From assembly GCF_027579695.1 (NCBI RefSeq), contig NC_083586.1:1589001-1653000 (forward strand): a stretch of DNA of 64,000 nucleotides, written 5' to 3'. Below, in pieces: positions 1-13,923 of the stretch; position 1 is the stretch's first letter, and every line of letters begins with the position of its first letter. Below the pieces are notes generated by a model, which saw only the letters and a program-made list of their open reading frames with translations, did not search any database and was not told where the DNA came from. This stretch comes from Neoarius graeffei. Its lineage: Eukaryota; Chordata; Actinopteri; Siluriformes; Ariidae. The position numbers and the translations under genes were made by a program.

Positions 1-1932
1 TTTACAGGTAAACGAACTTGAGTGGGACAGGCCAAGTGCAGCTAGGTACTCTTTCTTTATTTTACAGGCAAGTGAACGTGAGTGGGACAGGCAAAGTGCA
101 GCCAGGTACTCTTTCTTTCTTTTACAGGTAAACGAACTTGAGTGGGACAGGCAAAGTGCAGCGAGGTACTCTTTCTTTATTTTACAGGTAAGCGAATGTG
201 AGTGGGACAGGCAAAGTGCAGCGAGGTACTCTTTCTGTCTTTTACAGGCAAGCGAGCGTGAGTGGGCCGGGCAAAGTGCAGGCAGGTACTCTTTCTTTCT
301 TTTACAGGTAAGCGAACGTGAGTGGGACAGGAAAAGTGCAGCCGGGTACTCTTCCCTTCTTTTACAGACCAGCGAATGTGAGTGGGACAGGCGAAGTGCA
401 GCCGGGTACTCTTCCCTTCTTTTACAGACCAGCGAACATGAGTGGGACAGGTAAAGTGCAGCCAGGTACTCTTTCTTTCTTTTACAGACAAGCGAACGTG
501 AGTGGGACAGGCAAAGTGCAGCCAGGTACTCTTTCTTTCTTTCTTTTACAGGCAAGGGAACGTGAGTGGGACTGGAAAAGTGCAGCCAGGTACTCTTTCT
601 TTCTTTTACAGGCAAGCAAACGTGAGTGGGACGGGCAAAGTGCAGCCAGGTACTCTTTCTTTCTTTTACAGGCAAGCAAACGTGAGTGGGACGGGCAAAG
701 TGTAGCCAGGTACTCTTTCTTTCTTGTACAGACAAGCGAACGTGAGTGGGACTGGAAAAGTGCAGCCAGGTACTCTTTCTTTCTTTTACAGGCAAGCAAA
801 CGTGAGTGGGACAGGCAAGGTGCAGCCAGGTACTCTTTCTTTTACAGGCAAGCAAACGTGAGTGGGACGGGCAAAGTGTAGCCAGGTGCTCTTTCTTTTT
901 TTCTTTCTTTCTTTCTTTCTTTCTTTCTTTTACAGACAAGCGAACGTGAGTGGGATGGGCAAAGTGCAGCCAGGTACTCTTTCTTTATTTTACAGGCAAG
1001 TGAACGTGAGTGGGACAGACAAAGTGCAGCCAGGTACTCTTTCTTTCTTTTACAGGTAAACGAATGTGAGTGGGACAGGCCAAGTGCAGCGAGGTACTCT
1101 TTCTTTATTTTACAGGTAAGCGAATGTGAGTGGGACAGGCAAAGTGCAGCCAGGTACTCTTTCTTTCTTTTACAGGTAAACGAATGTGAGTGGGACAGGC
1201 CAAGTGCAGCGAGGTACTCTTTCTTTATTTTACAGGTAAGCGAATGTGAGTGGGACAGGCAAAGTGCAGCGAGGTACTCTTTCTGTCTTTTACAGGCAAG
1301 CGAGCGTGAGTGGGTCGGGCAAATTGCAGGCAGGTACTCTTTCTTTCTTTTACAGGTAAGCGAACGTGAGTGGGACAGGATAAGTGCAGCCGGGTACTCT
1401 TCCCTTCTTTTACAGACCAGCGAATGTGAGTGGGACAGGCAAAGTGCAGCCGGGTACTCTTCCCTTCTTTTACAGACCAGCGAATGTGAGTGGGACAGGT
1501 AAAGTGCAGCCAGGTACTCTTTCTTTCTTTTACAGACAAGCGAACGTGAGTGGGACAGGCAAAGTGCAGCCAGGTACTCTTTCTTTCTTTCTTTTACAGG
1601 CAAGCGAATGTGAGTGGGACTGGAAAAGTGCAGCCAGGTACTCTTTCTTTCTTTTACAGGCAAGCAAACGTGAGTGGGACGGGCAAAGTGCAGCCAGGTA
1701 CTCTTTCTTTCTTTTACAGGCAAGCAAACGTGAGTGGGACGGGCAAAGTGTAGCCAGGTACTCTTTCTTTCTTGTACAGACAAGCGAACGTGAGTGGGAC
1801 AGGCAAAGTGCAGCCAGGTACTCTTTCTTGTACAGACAAGCGAACGTGAGTGGGACAGGCAAGGTGCAGCCAGGTACTCTTTCTTTTACAGGCAAGCAAA
1901 CGTGAGTGGGACGGGCAAAGTGTAGCCAGGTG

Positions 1933-1933
1933 C

Positions 1934-2005
<72 letters not shown>

Positions 2006-2008
2006 TTC
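1933..2008 (+). repeat. (CTTT)n microsatellite tract, longest in the array
   Basis: About 75 bp of uninterrupted CTTT repeats replace the usual short pyrimidine tract of a unit. On the other strand this is a GAAA purine run with mirror symmetry, the type of sequence able to form triplex DNA. About sixteen comparable tracts are spread through the array, for example near 2230, 5775, 6045, 9470, 10030, 13140 and 16925. Confidence 0.9.
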
Positions 2009-2225
2009 CAGGCAAGCGAACGTGAGTGGGATGGGCAAAGTGCAGCCAGGTACTCTTTCTTTCTTGTACAGACAAGCGAACGTGAGTGGGACAGGCAAAG
2101 TGCAGCCAGGTACTCTTTCTTGTACAGACAAGCGAACGTGAGTGGGACAGGCAAGGTGCAGCCAGGTACTCTTTCTTTTACAGGCAAGCAAACGTGAGTG
2201 GGACGGGCAAAGTGTAGCCAGGTGC

Positions 2226-2273
<48 letters not shown>

Positions 2274-2440
2274 TTACAGGCAAGCGAACGTGAGTGGGAT
2301 GGGCAAAGTGCAGCCAGGTACTCTTTCTTTCTTTTACAGGAAAGCGAACGTGAGTTGGACAGGCAAAGTGCATCCAGTGACTCTTTCTTTCTTTTACAGG
2401 CAAGCAAACGTGAGTGGGACGGGCAAAGTGTAGCCAGGTG

Positions 2441-2441
2441 C

Positions 2442-2501
<60 letters not shown>

Positions 2502-2503
2502 TT
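2441..2503 (+). repeat. (CTTT)n microsatellite tract
   Basis: About 60 bp of CTTT repeats between two array units, ending in a TTTTACAG acceptor-like motif. Near-identical tracts recur one higher-order period later at about 6250. Confidence 0.85.
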
Positions 2504-2608
2504 ACAGGCAAGCTAATGTGAGTGGGACTGGCAAAGTGCAGCGAGGTACTCTTTTTTCTTTTACAGGCAAGCAAACGTGAGTGGGACGAGCAAAGTGCAG
2601 CCAGGTGC

Positions 2609-2660
<52 letters not shown>

Positions 2661-5600
2661 TTACAGGCAAGCGAACGTGAGTGGGATGGGCAAAGTGCAG
2701 CCAGGTACTCTTTCTTTCTTGTACAGACAAGTGAACGTGAGTGGGACAGGCAAGGTGCAGCCAGGTACTCTTTCTTGTACAGGCAAGCGAACGTGAGTGG
2801 GACAGGCAAAGTGCAGCGAGGTACTCTTCTTGCTTTTACAGACAAGTGAACGTGAGTGGGACAGGCCAAGTGCAGCGAGGTACTCTTTCTTTCTTTTACT
2901 GACAAGCTAATACGGGCAGGAGAGGCCAAGTGCAGCGAGGTACTCTTTCTTTCTTTTACAGGCAAGCGAACGTGAGTGGCACAGGCCAAGTGCAGCCAGG
3001 TACTCTTTCTTTTTTTTTTACAGACAAGCGAAAGTGAGTGGGACAGGCAAAGTGCAGCGATGTACTCTTTCTTTCTTTTACAGGCAAGCGAGCGTGAGTG
3101 GGACGGGCAAAGTGCAGCCAGGTACTCTTTCTTTCTTTTTCAGGTAAGCGAATTTGAGTGGGACAGGCAAAGTGCATCCAGGTACTCTTCCCTTCTTTTA
3201 CAGACCAGCGAACGTGAGTGGGACAGGCAAAGTGCAGCCAGGTACTCTTTCATTGACAGACAAGCGAACGTGAGTGGGACTGGCAAAGTGCAGCGAGGTA
3301 CTCTTTCTTTCTTTTACAGACAAGCGAACGCGAGTGGGACAGGCAAAGTGCAGCGAGGTACTCTTTCATTGACAGACAAGCGAACGTGAGTGGGACTGGC
3401 AAAATGCAGTGAGGTACTCTTTCTTTCTTTTACAGACAAGCGAACGTGAGTGGGACAGGCAAAGTGCAGCGAGGTACTCTTTCTTTTACAGACAAGCGAA
3501 CGTGAGTAGGACTGGCGAAGTGCAGCGAGGTACTCTTTCTTTCTTTTACAGGCAAGCGAACGTGAGCCCGACAGGCAAAGTGCAGCCAGGTACTCTTTCT
3601 TTCTTTCTTTTACAGACAACCAAACTTGAGTAGCACAGACAAAGTGCTGCGAGGTACTCTTTCTTTCTTTTACAGGCAAGCAAACGTGAGCCCGACAGAC
3701 AAAGTGCAGCCAGGTACTTTTTCTTTCTTTCTTTCTTTTACAGACAAGTGAACTTGAGTGTGACACGCAAAGTGCAGCGAAGTACTCTTTCTTTCTTTTA
3801 CAGACAAGCGAACGTGAGTGGCACAGGCAAAGTGGAGGGAGGTTCTCTTTCTTTGATAGACAAGCGAATGTGAGTGGGACAGGCAAATTGGAGCGAGGTA
3901 TTCTTTCTTTGACAGACAAGCGAACGTGAGTGGGACTGGCAAAGTGCAGCGAGGTAGTCTTTCTTTCGTTTACATACAAGCGAACATGAGTGGGACAGGC
4001 AAAGTGCAGCCAGGTACTCTTTCTTTTACAGACAAGCGAACGTGACTGGGACAGGCAAAGTGCAGCAAGGTACTCTTTTTCTTTCTTTTACAGACAAGCG
4101 AACATGAGTGGGACAGGCCAAGTGCCGCCAGGTACTCTTTTTTTTTTTTACAGGCAAGCAATAGTGAGTGGGAGAGGCAAAGTGCAGCGAGGTACTCTTT
4201 GTTTCTTTTACAGACAAGCGAACATGAGTGGGACAGGCCAAGTGCCGCCAGGTACTCTTTCTTTTACAGGCAAGCGAAAGTGAGTGGGAGAGGCAACGTG
4301 CAGCGAGGTACTCTTTCTTTCTTTTACAGACACGCGAACGTGAGTGAGACAGGCAAAGTGCAGCGAGGTACTCTTTCTTTCTTTTACAGACATGTGAACG
4401 TGAGCTGGACAGGCAAAGTGCAGCCATGTAATCTTTCTTTGTTTTACAGACAAGCGAACGTGAGTGGCACAGGCAAAGTCCAGCGAGGTACTCTTTTACA
4501 GAAAAGCGAACGTGAGTGGGACAGGCAAAGTTTAGCGAGGTACTATTTCTTTTACAGACACGCGAACGTGAGCGGGACAGGCAAAGTGCTGCGAGGTACT
4601 CTTTCTTTCTTTTACAGACAAGCTAACGTGAGTGGCACAGGCAAAGTGCAGCGAGGTACTCTTTCTTTGTTTTACAGACAAGTGAACGTGAGTGGCACAG
4701 GCAAAGTGCAGCCAGGTAATCTTTCTTTGTTATACAGACAAGTGAACGTGAGTGGGACAGGCAAAGTGCAGCGATGTACTCTTTCTTTCTTTTACAGACA
4801 GGCGAACGTGAGTGGGACAGGCAAAGTGCAGCGAGGTACTCTTTCTTTCTTTTACAGACAAGTGAACGTGAGTGGCAAAGGCAAAGTGCAGAGAAGGTCC
4901 TCTTTCTTTTACAGACAAGCGAACGTGAGTGGGACAGGCAAAGTGCTGCGAGGGACTCTTTCTTTCTTTTCCAGATAAGCGAACGTGAGTGGGACAGGCA
5001 AAGTGCAGCGAGGTACTCTTTCTTTTACAGACAAGCGAACTTGAGTGGGACAGGCAAAGTGCAGCGAGGTACTCTTTCTTTTACAGGCAAGCGAACGTGA
5101 GTGGGTCAGGCAAAGTGCAGCGAGGTACTCTTTCTTTTCCAGATCAGCGAACGTGTGTGGGACCGGCAAAGTGCAGTGATGTACTCTTTCTTTTACAGAC
5201 AAGCGAACTTGAGTGGGACAGGCAAAGTGCAGTGATGTACTCTTTCTTTTACAAGCAAGCGAAAGTGAGTGGGACAGGCAAAGTGCAGCCAGGTACTCTT
5301 TCTTTCTTTTACAGGCAAGCGAACGTGAGTGGGACAGGCAAAGTGCAGCGAGGTACTCTTTCTTTCTTTTACAGGCAAGCGAACATGAGTGGGACAGGCA
5401 AAGTGCAGCGAGGTACTCTTTCTTTCTTTTACAGGCAAGCGAACGTGAGTTGGACAGGCAAAGTGCATCCAGGTACTCTTTCTTTCTTTTACAGGTAAGC
5501 AAACGCGAGTGGGACAGGCAAAGTGCAGCCAGGTACTCTTTCTTTCTTTTACAGGCAAGCAAACGTGAGTGGGACGGGCAAAGTGCAGCCAGGTACTCTT

Positions 5601-5772
5601 TCTTTCTTTTACAGGCAAGCAAACGTGAGTGGGACGGGCAAAGTGTAGCCAGGTACTCTTTCTTTCTTGTACAGACAAGCGAACGTGAGTGGGACAGGCA
5701 AGGTGCAGCCAGGTACTCTTTCTTTTACAGGCAAGCAAACGTGAGTGGGACGGGCAAAGTGTAGCCAGGTGC

Positions 5773-5820
<48 letters not shown>

Positions 5821-6040
5821 TTCCAGGCAAGCGAACGTGAGTGGGATGGGCAAAGTGCAGCCAGGTACTCTTTCTTTCTTGTACAGACAAGCGAACGTGA
5901 GTGGGACAGGCAAAGTGCAGCCAGGTACTCTTTCTTGTACAGACAAGCGAACGTGAGTGGGACAGGCAAGGTGCAGCCAGGTACTCTTTCTTTTACAGGC
6001 AAGCAAACGTGAGTGGGACGGGCAAAGTGTAGCCAGGTGC

Positions 6041-6084
<44 letters not shown>

Positions 6085-6252
6085 TTACAGGCAAGCGAAC
6101 GTGAGTGGGATGGGCAAAGTGCAGCCAGGTACTCTTTCTTTCTTTTACAGGAAAGCGAACGTGAGTTGGACAGGCAAAGTGCATCCAGTGACTCTTTCTT
6201 TCTTTTACAGGCAAGCAAACGTGAGTGGGACGGGCAAAGTGTAGCCAGGTGC

Positions 6253-6308
<56 letters not shown>

Positions 6309-6415
6309 TTACAGGCAAGCTAATGTGAGTGGGACTGGCAAAGTGCAGCGAGGTACTCTTTTTTCTTTTACAGGCAAGCAAACGTGAGTGGGACGAGCAA
6401 AGTGCAGCCAGGTGC

Positions 6416-6471
<56 letters not shown>

Positions 6472-9467
6472 TTACAGGCAAGCGAACGTGAGTGGGATGG
6501 GCAAAGTGCAGCCAGGTACTCTTTCTTTCTTGTACAGACAAGTGAACGTGAGTGGGACAGGCAAGGTGCAGCCAGGTACTCTTTCTTGTACAGGCAAGCG
6601 AACGTGAGTGGGACAGGCAAAGTGCAGCGAGGTACTCTTCTTGCTTTTACAGACAAGTGAACGTGAGTGGGACAGGCCAAGTGCAGCGAGGTACTCTTTC
6701 TTTCTTTTACTGACAAGCTAATACGGGCAGGAGAGGCCAAGTGCAGCGAGGTACTCTTTCTTTCTTTTACAGGCAAGCGAACGTGAGTGGCACAGGCCAA
6801 GTGCAGCCAGGTACTCTTTCTTTTTTTTTTACAGACAAGCGAAAGTGAGTGGGACAGGCAAAGTGCAGCGATGTACTCTTTCTTTCTTTTACAGGCAAGC
6901 GAGCGTGAGTGGGACGGGCAAAGTGCAGCCAGGTACTCTTTCTTTCTTTTTCAGGTAAGCGAATTTGAGTGGGACAGGCAAAGTGCATCCAGGTACTCTT
7001 CCCTTCTTTTACAGACCAGCGAACGTGAGTGGGACAGGCAAAGTGCAGCCAGGTACTCTTTCATTGACAGACAAGCGAACGTGAGTGGGACTGGCAAAGT
7101 GCAGCGAGGTACTCTTTCTTTCTTTTACAGACAAGCGAACGCGAGTGGGACAGGCAAAGTGCAGCGAGGTACTCTTTCATTGACAGACAAGCGAACGTGA
7201 GTGGGACTGGCAAAATGCAGTGAGGTACTCTTTCTTTCTTTTACAGACAAGCGAACGTGAGTGGGACAGGCAAAGTGCAGCGAGGTACTCTTTCTTTTAC
7301 AGACAAGCGAACGTGAGTAGGACTGGCGAAGTGCAGCGAGGTACTCTTTCTTTCTTTTACAGGCAAGCGAACGTGAGCCCGACAGGCAAAGTGCAGCCAG
7401 GTACTCTTTCTTTCTTTCTTTTACAGACAACCAAACTTGAGTAGCACAGACAAAGTGCTGCGAGGTACTCTTTCTTTCTTTTACAGGCAAGCAAACGTGA
7501 GCCCGACAGACAAAGTGCAGCCAGGTACTTTTTCTTTCTTTCTTTCTTTTACAGACAAGTGAACTTGAGTGTGACACGCAAAGTGCAGCGAAGTACTCTT
7601 TCTTTCTTTTACAGACAAGCGAACGTGAGTGGCACAGGCAAAGTGGAGGGAGGTTCTCTTTCTTTGATAGACAAGCGAATGTGAGTGGGACAGGCAAATT
7701 GGAGCGAGGTATTCTTTCTTTGACAGACAAGCGAACGTGAGTGGGACTGGCAAAGTGCAGCGAGGTAGTCTTTCTTTCGTTTACATACAAGCGAACATGA
7801 GTGGGACAGGCAAAGTGCAGCCAGGTACTCTTTCTTTTACAGACAAGCGAACGTGACTGGGACAGGCAAAGTGCAGCAAGGTACTCTTTTTCTTTCTTTT
7901 ACAGACAAGCGAACATGAGTGGGACAGGCCAAGTGCCGCCAGGTACTCTTTTTTTTTTTTACAGGCAAGCAATAGTGAGTGGGAGAGGCAAAGTGCAGCG
8001 AGGTACTCTTTGTTTCTTTTACAGACAAGCGAACATGAGTGGGACAGGCCAAGTGCCGCCAGGTACTCTTTCTTTTACAGGCAAGCGAAAGTGAGTGGGA
8101 GAGGCAACGTGCAGCGAGGTACTCTTTCTTTCTTTTACAGACACGCGAACGTGAGTGAGACAGGCAAAGTGCAGCGAGGTACTCTTTCTTTCTTTTACAG
8201 ACATGTGAACGTGAGCTGGACAGGCAAAGTGCAGCCATGTAATCTTTCTTTGTTTTACAGACAAGCGAACGTGAGTGGCACAGGCAAAGTCCAGCGAGGT
8301 ACTCTTTTACAGAAAAGCGAACGTGAGTGGGACAGGCAAAGTTTAGCGAGGTACTATTTCTTTTACAGACACGCGAACGTGAGCGGGACAGGCAAAGTGC
8401 TGCGAGGTACTCTTTCTTTCTTTTACAGACAAGCTAACGTGAGTGGCACAGGCAAAGTGCAGCGAGGTACTCTTTCTTTGTTTTACAGACAAGTGAACGT
8501 GAGTGGCACAGGCAAAGTGCAGCCAGGTAATCTTTCTTTGTTATACAGACAAGTGAACGTGAGTGGGACAGGCAAAGTGCAGCGATGTACTCTTTCTTTC
8601 TTTTACAGACAGGCGAACGTGAGTGGGACAGGCAAAGTGCAGCGAGGTACTCTTTCTTTCTTTTACAGACAAGTGAACGTGAGTGGCAAAGGCAAAGTGC
8701 AGAGAAGGTCCTCTTTCTTTTACAGACAAGCGAACGTGAGTGGGACAGGCAAAGTGCTGCGAGGGACTCTTTCTTTCTTTTCCAGATAAGCGAACGTGAG
8801 TGGGACAGGCAAAGTGCAGCGAGGTACTCTTTCTTTTACAGACAAGCGAACTTGAGTGGGACAGGCAAAGTGCAGCGAGGTACTCTTTCTTTTACAGGCA
8901 AGCGAACGTGAGTGGGTCAGGCAAAGTGCAGCGAGGTACTCTTTCTTTTCCAGATCAGCGAACGTGTGTGGGACCGGCAAAGTGCAGTGATGTACTCTTT
9001 CTTTTACAGACAAGCGAACTTGAGTGGGACAGGCAAAGTGCAGTGATGTACTCTTTCTTTTACAAGCAAGCGAAAGTGAGTGGGACAGGCAAAGTGCAGC
9101 CAGGTACTCTTTCTTTCTTTTACAGGCAAGCGAACGTGAGTGGGACAGGCAAAGTGCAGCGAGGTACTCTTTCTTTCTTTTACAGGCAAGCGAACATGAG
9201 TGGGACAGGCAAAGTGCAGCGAGGTACTCTTTCTTTCTTTTACAGGCAAGCGAACGTGAGTTGGACAGGGAAAGTGCATCCAGGTACTCTTTCTTTCTTT
9301 TACAGGTAAGCAAACGCGAGTGGGACAGGCAAAGTGCAGCCAGGTACTCTTTCTTTCTTTTACAGGCAAGCGAACGTGAGTTGGACAGGCAAAGTGCATC
9401 CAGGTACTCTTTCTTTCTTTTACAGGCAAGCGAACGTGAATGGGACTGGAAAAGTGCAGCCAGGTAC

Positions 9468-9511
<44 letters not shown>

Positions 9512-10027
9512 TTACAGGCAAGCTAATGTGAGTGGGCCTGGCAAAGTGCAGCGAGGTACTCGTTCTTTCTTTTACAGGCAAGCGAACGTGAGTGGGACAG
9601 GCAAAGTGCAGCCAGGTACTCTTTCTTTTACAGGTAAGCGAACCTGAGTGGGACAGGCAAAGTGCAGCCAGGTACTCTTTCTTTTACAGGTAAGCAAACG
9701 CGAGTGGGACAGGCAAAGTGCATCCAGGTACTCTTTCTTTCTTTTACAGGTAAGCGAACGCGAGTGGGACAGGCAAAGTGCAGCCATGTACTCTTTCATT
9801 CTTTTACAGGCAAGCGAACGTGAGTGGGACAGGCAAAGTGCAGCCAGGTACTCTTTCTTTTACAGGTAAGCGAACGCGAGTCTGACAGGCAAAGTGCAGC
9901 CAGGTACTCTTTCTTTCTTTTACAGGAAAGCGAACGTGAGTTGGACAGGCAAAGTGCATCCAGTTACTCTTTCTTTCTTTTACAGGCAAGCGAACATGAG
10001 TGGGACTGGAAAAGTGCAGCCAGGTAC

Positions 10028-10079
<52 letters not shown>

Positions 10080-10201
10080 TTACAGGCAAGCTAATGTGAG
10101 TGGGACTGGCAAAGTGCAGCGAGGTACTCTTTTTTCTTTTACAGGCAAGCAAACGTGAGTGGGACGAGCAAAGTGCAGCCAGGTGCTCTTTCTTTCTTTT
10201 T

Positions 10202-10249
<48 letters not shown>

Positions 10250-13135
10250 TTACAGGCAAGCGAACGTGAGTGGGATGGGCAAAGTGCAGCCAGGTACTCT
10301 TTCTTTCTTGTACAGACAAGTGAACGTGAGTGGGACAGGCATAGTGCAGCCAGGTACTCTTTCTTGTACAGACAAGCGAACGTGAGTGGGACAGGCAAGG
10401 TGCAGCCAGGTACTCTTTCTTTTACAGGCAAGCGAACGTGGGTGGGACAGGCAAAGTGCAGCGAGGTACTCTTCTTGCTTTTACAGACAAGTGAACGTGA
10501 GTGGGACAGGCCAAGTGCAGCGAGGTACTCTTTCTTTCTTTTACTGACAAGCTAATACGGGCAGGAGAGGCCAAGTGCAGCGAGGTACTCTTTCTTTCTT
10601 TTACAGGCAAGCGAACGTGAGTGGCACAGGCCAAGTGCAGCCAGGTACTCTTTCTTTTTTTTTTTTACAGACAAGCGAAAGTGAGTGGGTCAGGCAAAGT
10701 GCAGCGATGTACTCTTTCTTTCTTTTACAGGCATGCGAGCGTGAGTGGGACGGGCAAAGTGCAGCCAGGTACTCTTTCTTTCTTTTTCAGGTAAGCGAAT
10801 TTGAGTGGGACAGGCAAAGTGCATCCAGGTACTCTTCCCTTCTTTTACAGACCAGCGAACGTGAGTGGGACAGGCAAAGTGCAGCCAGGTACTCTTTCTT
10901 TCTTTTACAGGTAAGCGAACGCGAGTGGGACAGGCAAAGTGCAGCCAGGTACTCTTTCTTTCTTTTACAGGCAAGCGAACGTGAGTGGGACAGGCAAAGT
11001 GCGGCCAGGTACTCTTTCTTTCTTTTACAGGCAAGCGAACGTGAGTGGGACAGGCAAAGTGCAGCGAGGTACTCTTTCTTTCTTTTACAGGCAAGCGAAC
11101 ATGAGTGGGACAGGCAAAGTGCAGCGAGGTACTCTTTCTTTCTTTTACAGACAAGCGAACATTTTGGGACAGGCAAAGTGCAGCCAGGTACTCTTCCCTT
11201 CTTTTACAGACAATCGAACATGAGTGGGACAGGCAAAGTTCATCCAGGTACTCTTTCTTTCTTTTACAGGCAAGCAAACGTGAGCCCGACAGACAAAGTG
11301 CAGCCAGGTACTTTTTCTTTCTTTCTTTCTTTTACAGACAAGTGAACGTGAGTGTGACACGCAAAGTGCAGCGAAGTACTCTTTCTTTCTTTTACAGACA
11401 AGCGAACGTGAGTGGCACAGGCAAAGTGGAGGGAGGTTCTCTTTCTTTGATAGACAAGCGAATGTGAGTGGGACAGGCAAATTGGAGCGAGGTATTCTTT
11501 CTTTGACAGACAAGCGAACGTGAGTGGGACTGGCAAAGTGCAGCGAGGTAGTCTTTCTTTCGTTTACATACAAGCGAACATGAGTGGGACAGGCAAAGTG
11601 CAGCCAGGTACTCTTTCTTTTACAGACAAGCGAACGTGACTGGGACAGGCAAAGTGCAGCAAGGTACTCTTTTTCTTTCTTTTACAGACAAGCGAACATG
11701 AGTGGGACAGGCCAAGTGCCGCCAGGTACTCTTTTTTTTTTTTTACAGGCAAGCAATAGTGAGTGGGAGAGGCAAAGTGCAGCGAGGTACTCTTTGTTTC
11801 TTTTACAGACAAGCGAACATGAGTGGGACAGGCCAAGTGCCGCCAGGTACTCTTTCTTTTACAGGCAAGCGAAAGTGAGTGGGAGAGGCAACGTGCAGCG
11901 AGGTACTCTTTCTTTCTTTTACAGACACGCGAACGTGAGTGAGACAGGCAAAGTGCAGCGAGGTACTCTTTCTTTCTTTTACAGACATGCGAACGTGAGC
12001 TGGACAGGCAAAGTGCAGCCATGTAATCTTTCTTTGTTTTACAGACAAGCGAACGTGAGTGGCACAGGCAAAGTCCAGCGAGGTACTCTTTTACAGAAAA
12101 GCGAACGTGAGTGGGACAGGCAAAGTTTAGCGAGGTACTATTTCTTTTACAGACACGCGAACGTGAGCGGGACAGGCAAAGTGCTGCGAGGTACTCTTTC
12201 TTTCTTTTACAGACAAGCTAACGTGAGTGGCACAGGCAAAGTGCAGCGAGGTACTCTTTCTTTGTTTTACAGACAAGTGAACGTGAGTGGCACAGGCAAA
12301 GTGCAGCCAGGTAATCTTTCTTTGTTATACAGACAAGTGAACGTGAGTGGGACAGGCAAAGTGCAGCGATGTACTCTTTCTTTCTTTTACAGACAGGCGA
12401 ACGTGAGTGGGACAGGCAAAGTGCAGCGAGGTACTCTTTCTTTCTTTTACAGACAAGTGAACGTGAGTGGCAAAGGCAAAGTGCAGAGAAGGTCCTCTTT
12501 CTTTTACAGACAAGCGAACTTGAGTGGGACAGGCAAAGTGCAGCGAGGTACTCTTTCTTTTACAGGCAAGCGAACGTGAGTGGGTCAGGCAAAGTGCAGC
12601 GAGGTACTCTTTCTTTTCCAGATCAGCGAACGTGTGTGGGACCGGCAAAGTGCAGTGATGTACTCTTTCTTTTACAGACAAGCGAACTTGAGTGGGACAG
12701 GCAAAGTGCAGTGATGTACTCTTTCTTTTACAAGCAAGCGAAAGTGAGTGGGACAGGCAAAGTGCAGCCAGGTACTCTTTCTTTCTTTTACAGGCAAGCG
12801 AACGTGAGTGGGACAGGCAAAGTGCAGCGAGGTACTCTTTCTTTCTTTTACAGGCAAGCGAACATGAGTGGGACAGGCAAAGTGCAGCGAGGTACTCTTT
12901 CTTTCTTTTACAGGCAAGCGAACGTGAGTTGGACAGGCAAAGTGCATCCAGGTACTCTTTCTTTCTTTTACAGGTAAGCAAACGCGAGTGGGACAGGCAA
13001 AGTGCAGCCAGGTACTCTTTCTTTCTTTTACAGGCAAGCGAACGTGAGTTGGACAGGCAAAGTGCATCCAGGTACTCTTTCTTTCTTTTACAGGCAAGCG
13101 AACGTGAATGGGACTGGAAAAGTGCAGCCAGGTAC

Positions 13136-13179
<44 letters not shown>

Positions 13180-13695
13180 TTACAGGCAAGCTAATGTGAG
13201 TGGGCCTGGCAAAGTGCAGCGAGGTACTCGTTCTTTCTTTTACAGGCAAGCGAACGTGAGTGGGACAGGCAAAGTGCAGCCAGGTACTCTTTCTTTTACA
13301 GGTAAGCGAACCTGAGTGGGACAGGCAAAGTGCAGCCAGGTACTCTTTCTTTTACAGGTAAGCAAACGCGAGTGGGACAGGCAAAGTGCATCCAGGTACT
13401 CTTTCTTTCTTTTACAGGTAAGCGAACGCGAGTGGGACAGGCAAAGTGCAGCCATGTACTCTTTCTTTCTTTTACAGGCAAGCGAACGTGAGTGGGACAG
13501 GCAGAGTGCAGCCAGGTACTCTTTCTTTTACAGGTAAGCGAACGCGAGTCTGACAGGCAAAGTGCAGCCAGGTACTCTTTCTTTCTTTTACAGGAAAGCG
13601 AACGTGAGTTGGACAGGCAAAGTGCATCCAGTTACTCTTTCTTTCTTTTACAGGCAAGCGAACATGAGTGGGACTGGAAAAGTGCAGCCAGGTAC

Positions 13696-13743
<48 letters not shown>

Positions 13744-13850
13744 TTACAGGCAAGCTAATGTGAGTGGGACTGGCAAAGTGCAGCGAGGTACTCTTTTTTC
13801 TTTTACAGGCAAGCAAACGTGAGTGGGACGAGCAAAGTGCAGCCAGGTGC

Positions 13851-13865
13851 TCTTTCTTTCTTTTT

Positions 13866-13921
<56 letters not shown>

Positions 13922-13923
13922 TT
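13851..13923 (+). repeat. (CTTT)n microsatellite tract
   Basis: About 70 bp of CTTT repeats with one extended T run near its start. The same interrupted form occurs at about 10191-10252, in line with the higher-order duplication. Confidence 0.85.
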